NCBI GenBank assembly: GCA_003157895.1
Contig: PMKW01000130.1
Location: 1 to 5,013 of the forward strand
DNA: 5,013 bases
DNA from: Methanoregula sp.
GTDB taxonomy: Archaea; Halobacteriota; Methanomicrobia; Methanomicrobiales; Methanospirillaceae
Direction of reading: 5' to 3'
This document shows, piece by piece, positions 1-4,873 of the stretch; the first letter of the stretch is position 1; every line of letters starts with the position of its first letter. Below the pieces are notes generated by a model. The model made no database searches and was not told the origin of the DNA. It saw nothing but the letters and a program-made list of their open reading frames with translations. Made by a program: the position numbers and the translations under genes.

Positions 1-1082
1 CCCCGGTGTTCAAGATAATAGGTCAGGAGGACGTCTTTGGCATCCTGGGAGTGGACGGTTTCGGGACGCGCCTGCACGATGAACAATTCCCCGGTGATCC
101 CGTCCTTTGCCCATTCGATATCCATCGGGACAGGCTGGTGTGCCTTTTTTGAATAGTGGTCCTCAATCCGGAGAGCATACCGTGCCAGCACGAGGATCTC
201 GTCATCCGTGATACAGAAACGCCGGCTGTCCGATTCGGGGACTTCCACATTCCTCGTCTGGACCTTGGAGGTTCCCTGCCCGTAGATCATCTTGATCTTC
301 TTATCGCCAAGGTTTTTCCTGACAATGGCCTTGTGGCCGGTCCGCGCCGTCGGTTTAAAGACATAGAACTCATCCGGGTTGACCGCTCCCTGCACGATGT
401 TCTCGCCAAGACCGTACGAACCCGTGATGAAGACCACGTCACGGAACCCGGTCTCGGTGTCGAGCGTGAAGATCACTCCGCTTGAAGCCAGGTCGGAGCG
501 GACCATCTTCATAACGCCGACAGAGAGGGCAACCCTGAAGTGATCGAACTTCTGGTCGATCCGGTAGGATATCGCCCGGTCGGTGAATAAGGAAGCAAAA
601 CATTTACTGCAGGCCTCACGGAGCGATTGATATCCACGGATGTTCAGGTAGGTCTCCTGCTGGCCGGCAAACGACGCGGTGGGGAGGTCTTCAGCGGTAG
701 CCGAGCTTCTGACCGCGACATCGGTGTCAGGGCCGTACTCTTTGCAGAGCCGGTCGTAAGCAACCCTGATCTCGTCCCAAAGATCGTCGGGTATGCCGGC
801 GCCGAGAATCATGTCCCGCACTTTTTTTCCCCGGACCGCGAGATCGTCGAGGTTGGTCTTGTCGGTGCCGGCCAGCGTACTCTCGATTTTGTCGATAATG
901 CCCCCCTTCTTGAGAACATACCAGTATGCGTCAGCGGTGATGGCAAACCCGTTGGGGATCCTGACGCCTTCCTTCGTCAGGTCCTGGTACATCTCGCCAA
1001 GGGAGGCGTTCTTGCCCCCGACACTGGCAACATCTTCGTTCCGGATCTCTTCAAACCAGCGGATATAGTGTTCAAGGCTCAT
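1..1082 (-). CDS. ppsA: Phosphoenolpyruvate synthase, N-terminal part (runs off left edge)
   Basis: The enzyme (pyruvate, water dikinase) converts pyruvate + ATP + water to PEP + AMP + phosphate in the cytoplasm, the entry into gluconeogenesis from acetyl-CoA-derived pyruvate in methanogens. The minus-strand frame reads 360 complete codons and is cut by the window edge. Family proteins are about 750-800 residues, so slightly under half is present. Visible are the ATP-grasp-like PPDK_N motifs: GGKNASLGEM at residues 22-31, AVRSSATAEDLP at 123-134 followed by SFAGQQETYLN, GVIFTLDTETGF at 202-213, GSYGLGENIVQGAVNPDEFY at 221-240, and QARPETV at 337-343, which closes the domain. The swivelling phosphohistidine domain and the C-terminal PEP/pyruvate barrel lie outside. 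The start at 1082 fits the family N-terminus (MSLEHYIRWFEEI). In-frame ATGs at 1109 and 1115, and further upstream at 1238, are less likely because they encode no family sequence. No strong Shine-Dalgarno precedes 1082, and a TATA-like box about 27 bases upstream suggests a leaderless mRNA. Confidence 0.97.
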   Translation of the reverse strand, partial: MSLEHYIRWFEEIRNEDVASVGGKNASLGEMYQDLTKEGVRIPNGFAITADAYWYVLKKGGIIDKIESTLAGTDKTNLDDLAVRGKKVRDMILGAGIPDDLWDEIRVAYDRLCKEYGPDTDVAVRSSATAEDLPTASFAGQQETYLNIRGYQSLREACSKCFASLFTDRAISYRIDQKFDHFRVALSVGVMKMVRSDLASSGVIFTLDTETGFRDVVFITGSYGLGENIVQGAVNPDEFYVFKPTARTGHKAIVRKNLGDKKIKMIYGQGTSKVQTRNVEVPESDSRRFCITDDEILVLARYALRIEDHYSKKAHQPVPMDIEWAKDGITGELFIVQARPETVHSQDAKDVLLTYYLEHR

Positions 1083-1103
1083 ACCACAGTTTCCGGGTGA
1101 AAC

Positions 1104-1116
1104 TCTCATATACATT
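1104..1116 (-). promoter_or_regulatory. Candidate TATA box of ppsA
   Basis: On the minus strand this reads AATGTATATGAGA, and its TGTATATG core sits about 25-32 bases before the ppsA ATG at 1082. Archaeal TATA boxes lie about 25-30 bases before the transcription start, so transcription would begin at or very near the ATG. That agrees with the absence of a convincing ribosome binding site there. This is an inference from spacing only. The box overlaps the alternative in-frame ATGs at 1109 and 1115, which argues against using those as starts. Confidence 0.4.
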
Positions 1117-1155
1117 GGCTTTCGAACCAGATTTTGAAACAACCGGAAAAACCAA

Positions 1156-1196
1156 TCCAGCGCTGGATAACGTCCGCAGAGGTTATCCGGTTTTTT
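1156..1196. repeat. Palindrome plus inverted repeat upstream of ppsA
   Basis: TCCAGCGCTGGA at 1156-1167 is a perfect 12-base palindrome. It overlaps a second inverted repeat, GGATAAC (1165-1171) and GTTATCC (1182-1188), with a 10-base spacer. On the plus strand the second repeat is followed by GG and six Ts (1191-1196), like a small terminator. On the minus strand the pair lies about 75-110 bases before the ppsA start, just beyond its TATA-like box, where an activator or repressor site could sit. The structure is read directly; the role is unknown. Confidence 0.45.
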
Positions 1197-1214
1197 GTGC
1201 ATCAACCGGTCTGT

Positions 1215-1430
1215 ATCGCGGATATGATCCTTGAGCATCGCCGTACCGGAAATACCGAATTCTTCTCTGGCAATCAAACGGAGGCCGATAAAAAAAGTTT
1301 CTTCATAAACGGGCTTACTCGCAGCACAGCTGCCCGGAGCAGATGCGTAAAAATCCCGGGCTTTCTGTGTCGTACCGGTCTCAATGATAAGCGGGATGAT
1401 GAACGAAATATTCAGGAAGATATCCTTGAC
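1215..1430 (-). pseudogene. PIN-domain (VapC-like) toxin remnant, 3' truncated
   Basis: Read on the minus strand from 1430, the 72-codon stretch begins VKDIFLNISFIIPLIIETG and continues through ASKPVYEETFFIGLRLIARE to GTAMLKDHIRD. This matches the N-terminal half of archaeal PIN-domain ribonucleases, in which an opening LDTSFII strand carries the first metal-binding Asp. Three defects are visible. The codon where an ATG or GTG start is expected reads GTC. The catalytic DT has become NI (residues 7-8). Sequence resemblance stops near residue 72, so the C-terminal half with the remaining metal-binding acids is missing (PIN toxins are about 125-150 residues). A fossil ribosome binding site, GGGAGGAG, ends immediately before the GTC. 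The frame stays open straight into ppsA. It is very probably a dead toxin once paired with the antitoxin just upstream. The family call is from recognition, not a search. Confidence 0.72.
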
Positions 1431-1602
1431 TCCTCCCGGAGATGGCGATGTCCGCTGAAGTGGGTTTCTTCTTCAGCTGTATCGGTTCGAAAGTGAGTTT
1501 CTTTTCGATTGTTACCCGGATCCGTTCTCCTTCCCTGAGCGGAACTTTGCCAACCGGTTTGAGGACATTATTCTCATAAATGCATTCGATTGCCTTGCTC
1601 AG
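1381..1602 (-). pseudogene. DUF104/AF2212-like antitoxin, start codon lost and C-terminus altered
   Basis: The minus-strand frame reads (L)SKAIECIYENNVLKPVGK, then VPLREGERIRVTIEKK, the characteristic core of the DUF104 (AF2212-like) antitoxins that pair with PIN-domain toxins in archaea. There is no ATG or GTG. Where the family starts (M-SK) the codon is CTG at 1602, nine bases after a good Shine-Dalgarno-like GAGAGGT (1612-1618). It is therefore either a mutated ATG or a rare CTG start. The conserved part ends near residue 52 (KKKPTSADIA). The remaining 21 residues, up to the TGA at 1381, are the toxin's opening sequence read in another frame, so the natural C-terminus seems to have been lost by a small deletion or frameshift and now overlaps the toxin start by 50 bases. 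Translated from CTG it would be 73 residues, near the usual length. I call it a pseudogene because the partner toxin is clearly broken, but expression of a stand-alone antitoxin is not excluded. Confidence 0.7.
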
Positions 1603-1640
1603 GGAACCGTTACCTCTCGTATAATGGATTTTGGTCGGGA

Positions 1641-1648
1641 ATTATAAC
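1641..1648 (-). promoter_or_regulatory. Candidate TATA box of the decayed toxin-antitoxin pair
   Basis: On the minus strand this reads GTTATAAT. It lies about 23-29 bases before the Shine-Dalgarno-like GAGAGGT (1612-1618) and about 40 bases before the antitoxin's CTG. The predicted transcript start would fall near 1618-1622, leaving a very short leader. The promoter therefore appears better preserved than the genes behind it. Confidence 0.35.
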
Positions 1649-1649
1649 A

Positions 1650-2046
1650 GGGTTTGCGGACGAGGCAGTGGAAATTCATCCTGTTGAACGAATGTTGAAA
1701 GGAAGGCTTCCCTTGGTATCAGGGATCGGGAGCGTTTCGATTTAAGGGAGATTTTTCCAGGAGCGGTTGCTGCCGGAGCCGGGACTCGCCATGGTGATGA
1801 TGATCTCATCGTACTGCCGGCTGACGCTCGTCTTTGTCCCGCCCGGGATCTCCTCATCGCGGTTGTGCACGTTTACTATCCCGCCCGGGGGTCGCCATCT
1901 TTCTCTCCCTGATGGGCCGGGTTCTCCTGATAAGGGAGGTTGTGCATCCGGAGATGCCGCGGATGCGGGCGGTTTGCGAGCGGTTGATGGCGGGGACAAC
2001 GGGGCAAGGAACCCCTCCCTTCAGAGAGTTGCCGGCATCGTTATGA
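1650..2046. other. GC-rich stretch with coding-like fragments, no supportable gene
   Basis: No intact recognisable gene is seen. Several short frames have strongly G/C-biased third positions. One is a plus-strand frame from about 1890 to the TGA at 2044-2046, encoding for example LMGRVLLIREVVHPEMPRM. Another is a plus-strand frame 1688-1912 without a start, reading DDDLIVLPADARLCPARDLL. A third is a minus-strand frame over about 1742-1885, reading EEIPGGTKTSVSRQYDEIII. The two plus-strand frames could be one gene broken by a frameshift near 1885-1895, and the first ends 14 bases before a nine-T run. The minus-strand reading conflicts with this. A ten-base CCCGCCCGGG is repeated at 1838-1847 and 1880-1889. 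I cannot assign a family to any of them, so this may be gene debris or simply GC-skewed intergenic DNA. Confidence 0.35.
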
Positions 2047-2057
2047 GGGGTGGCAAA

Positions 2058-2068
2058 GGATTTTTTTT
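2058..2068 (+). terminator. Poly-T tract, possible archaeal terminator
   Basis: A run of about nine Ts follows GGTGGCAAAGGA, 14 bases after the TGA that closes the coding-like plus-strand frame ending at 2046. Archaeal RNA polymerase terminates on T-runs without needing a stem, so this could end a transcript entering from the left. It may equally be part of the AT-rich promoter island that follows. Confidence 0.35.
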
Positions 2069-2127
2069 TAAAAGGTAATTAATGGCATTGAAATTTTTAA
2101 TAGCATTAAAAAAATCCAGTTGTATGC

Positions 2128-2160
2128 GATTCAAAATTGAATCCTAATAATATTTATAGT
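2128..2160 (+). promoter_or_regulatory. Promoter of the secreted-protein gene: inverted repeat plus TATA box
   Basis: An AT-rich island (about 2060-2170) stands out against its GC-rich surroundings. Within it, GATTCAA (2128-2134), AA, TTGAATC (2137-2143) form a perfect 7-base inverted repeat. About eight bases downstream is a good archaeal TATA-like box, ATATTTATAG (2150-2159). The transcript would start near 2180-2185, giving a leader of about 140 bases before the ATG at 2324. An inverted repeat directly upstream of the TATA/BRE is a typical position for an archaeal regulator site. Promoter placement is inferred from composition and spacing. Confidence 0.55.
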
Positions 2161-2186
2161 ACAAAAATATAACCTGAAAGATTGTA

Positions 2187-2226
2187 GGTCGGGTTCACCA
2201 AGCAACGAAACCGGTGGAACCCGATC
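2187..2226 (+). ncRNA. Strong hairpin in the mRNA leader of the secreted-protein gene
   Basis: GGTCGGGTTCACC (2187-2199) pairs with GGTGGAACCCGATC (2213-2226) over 13 base pairs, with one bulged G and one G-T pair, around a 13-base A/C-rich loop. It lies just after the predicted transcription start and about 100 bases before the start codon. No T-run follows, so it is not a simple terminator. It may protect the 5' end or regulate the message. I recognise no riboswitch class or tRNA in it. Listed as a leader RNA element, not as an independent RNA gene. Confidence 0.5.
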
Positions 2227-2269
2227 CTGCCCGTAAGCATGAGAACATTATCTTCTGTCCTTATGAAGA

Positions 2270-2316
2270 TTTTCCCATACCTTTCGAGCGAAGTGTATGG
2301 AAAAACATAAAGGAGA
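2270..2316 (+). promoter_or_regulatory. Second leader hairpin abutting the ribosome binding site
   Basis: TTTTCCCATACCTT (2270-2283) pairs imperfectly with AAGTGTATGGAAAAA (2291-2305), with one bulge and one C-A mismatch, around a seven-base loop. The Shine-Dalgarno AAGGAGA (2310-2316) begins five bases after the stem. The stem buries an upstream in-frame ATG at 2297, which together with the Shine-Dalgarno position makes 2324 the better start. Folding here could affect ribosome access. Confidence 0.45.
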
Positions 2317-2323
2317 GAAAAGA

Positions 2324-3601
2324 ATGGAACTACGAAATATCGGAATCGCCCTGCTGGCCCTTCTGCTGGCAGCGATGGCGATAGTGCCTCTCGTAAGTGC
2401 AGCGGAAGAACAAACTCACGCAGCCGGCAGTACAGCAATACAGCCTGACATCGATCCCAATTATCATCCGGTCCGGTACGGAATACTGGATGAGCCTCCC
2501 TTTGTAAAGGTGACGAAAAATCCCAATGACAATCAAGAGCAGATCGAATTTGTTTACGCGCTCGTATCAAAAGAATGGCTCGCGACAAACGGACTGACCG
2601 ATAGCAACGGTTCGGTAACATTCTCAATCCCGCGCCGGCAGGTTCATTTTGTCAAACAGCAGGCAGGAAATCCGGCCCATGTGCCAACGGATTTCTTAGG
2701 CGAGTCTTCATCACTTGCTGACAACCCTGTGTCAGTGCTCTGGGCACCGAAGAATTTGCTCCAGGTAAGGGAAAATGGCGAATCCGTCGCGATTACCTGT
2801 CCCAAAACGATGCTGCTCAATTTCAATAACATGAAAGAAACGAAAAGCAAACTGGAATCGGCAAAAAGTGAAAACTTACTGATTCCGGAAGTTCCTGCTG
2901 ATTCATCAGCCACTCCAGCCATACTGAGTGTAGCACCAGCATCAAGTGCAAGCATGGCGGAACGAAGATACTACTCTGATTATTTCAACCTGCACCGGAT
3001 TAATGGTGTTACCGGGAAAATGCAGCCGGCGGGTTTCTCCAATTCCGGCGAATCGTTTTTCAGTTATCATGAAATGGAGCTATATCTTCAGCAACCCACT
3101 GATGCGGTCGAATATATCGTTTACCACAGGACTGATGGAAGGATAATCGATTATGTGTCTGTTCATGATGATTATGCATTGTCAACCCCGCTCAGTATGG
3201 ATGTCACCTATCTGTCCACCTATCTGGAATGGTACTTCTATGTTGAGAACGGGCCGGTCTGGTACATGCAATTCAGGAACCCCATCTCAGGAACCTGGTA
3301 TTCGGCATCCCATACCGATACCATGAACCTGTCCCATTATGTGACGCAGATCACTCCTTCAACAGAACTATATCTGAACAGTGTCCCGCCGACCCATTAC
3401 TTCTACACCCGGACATCTCCGTTCCAGGCTGACTGGACCCGGACCGTCGGACTGTTAGGTGGAAATGAATGGCACACTCCCCAGGAGACAACCAGTGCCG
3501 GCAGTCTGCCTGCAAACAACCAATATGTACAGCTGACCTCGAACTGGGACAGCTCAGGAAGGATTGTCACAACACAGGTATGTGGATCCAATGTGGCATA
3601 A
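2324..3601 (+). CDS. Secreted protein of unknown function, 425 residues
   Basis: I do not recognise a family. The N-terminus is a classical Sec signal peptide: MELRN, a hydrophobic core at about residues 6-24, then VSA before AEEQ, so cleavage is likely after Ala26. No lipobox, C-terminal membrane anchor or sorting signal is seen, so the product should be released or held by partners. Residues 28-187 form a first domain. Residues 188-212 are a Pro/Ala/Ser-rich linker. Residues 213-425 form a second domain very rich in Tyr, Trp and Phe (for example EWYFYVENGPVWYMQFRNP at 302-320) with alternating polar and aromatic strands, suggesting a beta-sandwich, possibly a binding module. There are only two cysteines, Cys159 and Cys420, one per domain. 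N-glycosylation sequons occur at Asn95 and Asn335. The start at 2324 is chosen because AAGGAGA ends seven bases before it and the signal peptide begins there; an in-frame ATG at 2297 would add nine charged residues and has no ribosome site. The downstream neighbour is a membrane-anchored surface protein 52 bases away on the same strand. Confidence 0.92.
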   Translation: MELRNIGIALLALLLAAMAIVPLVSAAEEQTHAAGSTAIQPDIDPNYHPVRYGILDEPPFVKVTKNPNDNQEQIEFVYALVSKEWLATNGLTDSNGSVTFSIPRRQVHFVKQQAGNPAHVPTDFLGESSSLADNPVSVLWAPKNLLQVRENGESVAITCPKTMLLNFNNMKETKSKLESAKSENLLIPEVPADSSATPAILSVAPASSASMAERRYYSDYFNLHRINGVTGKMQPAGFSNSGESFFSYHEMELYLQQPTDAVEYIVYHRTDGRIIDYVSVHDDYALSTPLSMDVTYLSTYLEWYFYVENGPVWYMQFRNPISGTWYSASHTDTMNLSHYVTQITPSTELYLNSVPPTHYFYTRTSPFQADWTRTVGLLGGNEWHTPQETTSAGSLPANNQYVQLTSNWDSSGRIVTTQVCGSNVA

Positions 3602-3609
3602 CCCCCACA

Positions 3610-3624
3610 CATTTTTTATTTTTA
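3610..3624 (+). terminator. T-rich tract between the two surface-protein genes
   Basis: ATTTTTTATTTTTAG (3611-3625) begins nine bases after the TAA of the secreted-protein gene. It is a plausible archaeal terminator giving partial or full termination before the next gene. Because the gap is only about 50 bases it could also serve as the AT-rich part of the next gene's promoter, lying about 30-40 bases before its ATG. Whether the two genes share one transcript therefore cannot be decided from sequence. Confidence 0.45.
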
Positions 3625-3653
3625 GGATTTCATAAAAGATATGGCGGAGCATG

Positions 3654-4232
3654 ATGGAACGTAACACATGGATAGTAATCATTTCAGCGCTCATCCTTGT
3701 TTTTATCCTTGGATCTATTTTCTGGAATCCCCTGCTGGAAAGAATTGATGCGCAATTCTATCCGCGATTCCACCCCGGGATCTGGGACCAGCCGGTGATT
3801 CGCCCTCCGGAAAATTCAACGGCCGGGTTCACCGATTATCCGTTCATGTTCCAGTACAATTTTACTGCATCCACGGGGTTTGCGTCAGCATACAAAAAAT
3901 ATTACCGGCCTACATTTGTGATCAGTAAAGGCAGGAACGCGACCATTGTTCTTGACATATCCTCAGCGACAAACCATCCGGTTACGGTAACGCTGGCTGC
4001 GATTGATGATCTTCCTGCAGGAGGAATTTCTTTTAACAGACCTGATAGCATGGTTATCGAACCGGGAAAGACTAGGCAGATGAACCTTGAATTATCTGCC
4101 TCCCCGGAGGCTGGACTTCCCGAAATTCCGGAAAACGGGGAAGAAGAGGCTCATCAGTACCCGGTGGGAGTCTGGCTGCGATCAGAGAACTGGTCGGTTG
4201 GCCAGGGATTTTATCTGAAGGTAGCCGGATAA
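3654..4232 (+). CDS. Membrane-anchored extracellular protein with Ig-like domain, 192 residues
   Basis: No named family is recognised. The N-terminus (MERNTW) is followed by one strongly hydrophobic helix at about residues 6-24 (WIVIISALILVFILGSIF) with no cleavage site after it, so it should be an uncleaved signal anchor with residues 25-192 outside the cell. The region at about 85-191 looks like an Ig-like/NEW3-type beta-sandwich: FVISKGRNATIVLDI, NHPVTVTLAAID, then MVIEPGKTRQMNLELSAS and a final YPVGVWLRSE...FYLKV strand, the usual pattern of archaeal surface proteins. An acidic insert (NGEEEA, 161-166) lies in a loop. Four N-glycosylation sequons (Asn54, 69, 95, 179) and no cysteines support an extracellular place. 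There are two adjacent ATGs, at 3651 and 3654; GGCGGAG (3643-3649) is better spaced from 3654, though 3651 would add only one Met. A likely role is a partner or anchor for the secreted protein encoded just upstream; that is inference from neighbourhood and topology. Confidence 0.88.
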   Translation: MERNTWIVIISALILVFILGSIFWNPLLERIDAQFYPRFHPGIWDQPVIRPPENSTAGFTDYPFMFQYNFTASTGFASAYKKYYRPTFVISKGRNATIVLDISSATNHPVTVTLAAIDDLPAGGISFNRPDSMVIEPGKTRQMNLELSASPEAGLPEIPENGEEEAHQYPVGVWLRSENWSVGQGFYLKVAG

Positions 4233-4545
4233 AAACAGTACTAAAGATCATCATTCGAAGAATCTGGTCATCCCTCAAACGTCCCGGGGAACGCTGGAAT
4301 GAAAAGAAGGCCTGTTTCCCGGTTCGGGCTTACGTTGGCTCATGTGATTTAAACGTTTGCAGAGATGGTGGTGGAGGGGCACCCATACCGCCGGAGATCG
4401 ACAGACGGGATTCGGCATATGCAAAGAATGGGGGCTCAGCTTGCCAGGACAGCCAGGAGAAAGATACCCACGGTCCGAAAAAAATGCCTTTGTGGGGAAT
4501 GAGCAATTATGGTACAGGGATAGTCAATGGGAACCGATGCAGTAA
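4233..4545. other. Gene-poor region after the surface-protein gene
   Basis: No supportable gene is seen. One plus-strand frame stays open from inside the previous gene through 4738. It has no start until an ATG at 4484, lacks a ribosome site, and its codon use is not gene-like: its C-terminal half is Ser/Arg/Gln-rich low-complexity sequence, as expected of a shadow of the better frame at 4546-4749. No T-run terminator follows the TAA at 4232 closely. No tRNA, CRISPR repeat or inverted repeat of note was found. Confidence 0.4.
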
Positions 4546-4749
4546 GTATCCATCAATACCGTTCCTGAATACGTGGATAAGCCCGGTATCGAAGACCAGC
4601 AGTACCTCCAGGAGATCATCCACCGCCGGCTCCCTGATGCAAAATGCACGGCCATTTTCAGCCGGGCAAAACAGGCAAAAGCAGATGTGCCAAAACAGGC
4701 GAGCCGGAGCGGGACCGCAAAGGATCTTCCGGCGGATCTGAATGATTGA
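4546..4749 (+). other. Coding-like frame without a good start (possible gene debris or small protein)
   Basis: The frame between the TAA at 4543-4545 and the TGA at 4747-4749 encodes 67 residues that look protein-like, for example EYVDKPGIEDQQYLQEIIHR and DAKCTAIFSRAKQAKADVPK, with natural charge balance. No ATG is present. A GTG at 4573 would give a 58-residue product but has no Shine-Dalgarno. The TGA overlaps the ATG of the next short frame (4742), as in translationally coupled genes or at a frameshift scar. No family is recognised. It could be the remains of a gene, a real small protein, or chance. Confidence 0.25.
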
Positions 4750-4843
4750 ACTCATCCGGGATGAGCGGTTCATAAAGTCGTACATTACGGGGGACCGTGA
4801 TCACCCGGCCCCTTCATTTTCACCCCCCTTTCCCCGGGTATAA
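4742..4843 (+). other. Short 33-residue frame overlapping the previous one
   Basis: The ATG at 4742 overlaps the TGA of the preceding frame. The product begins MIELIRDERFIKSYITGDRD, which looks protein-like, then turns into a Pro/Phe-rich tail and stops at the TAA at 4841-4843. That TAA lies inside a TATAAA box, and the same frame reopens directly after it into the gene starting at 4874. It may be a decayed end of an older gene or a short real protein. There is no recognisable family and no good ribosome site. Confidence 0.2.
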
Positions 4844-4844
4844 A
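4839..4844 (+). promoter_or_regulatory. Candidate TATA box before the right-edge gene
   Basis: TATAAA stands in an otherwise GC-rich setting (CCCCGGG before, CGCCCACC after). It is about 30-35 bases before the GTG at 4874, so transcription would start near 4866-4870. This would give a leaderless or nearly leaderless message and partly lose the Shine-Dalgarno noted for that start, so one of the two signals may be coincidental. Confidence 0.3.
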
Positions 4845-4873
4845 CGCCCACCCGCCAGAAGGTGAGTCTGCAG

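Noticed and set aside
627..1100. Plus-strand open frames across the left third (also 156-485 and 793-1068)
   Set aside because: They are antisense to ppsA, whose minus-strand translation carries clear family motifs throughout; the plus-strand products resemble nothing and have no ribosome sites.
1134..1496. Plus-strand 120-codon frame
   Set aside because: It is antisense to the antitoxin and toxin remnants, which show recognisable family sequence on the minus strand.
1838..1889. Ten-base CCCGCCCGGG direct repeat 42 bases apart as operator or CRISPR-like repeat
   Set aside because: There are only two short copies of a simple GC-rich word in GC-rich DNA, with no further units and no adjacent gene to regulate.
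2187..2226. tRNA or rho-independent terminator
   Set aside because: There is only one stem, with no cloverleaf, no anticodon arm and no T-run after it.
2297..2323. Upstream ATG at 2297 as start of the secreted protein
   Set aside because: It would put nine charged residues before the signal peptide and lies inside a hairpin without a ribosome site, while AAGGAGA is correctly spaced for 2324.
2154..2627. Minus-strand 157-codon frame, and a 103-codon one at 2644-2955
   Set aside because: They run antisense through the promoter, leader and signal-peptide gene; there is no upstream signal and the plus-strand reading is clearly coding.
4507..4785. Minus-strand 92-codon frame with a Cys/Phe-rich segment
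   Set aside because: It is antisense to the better coding-like frame at 4546-4749, has no ribosome site or promoter, and its composition is that of a shadow frame.
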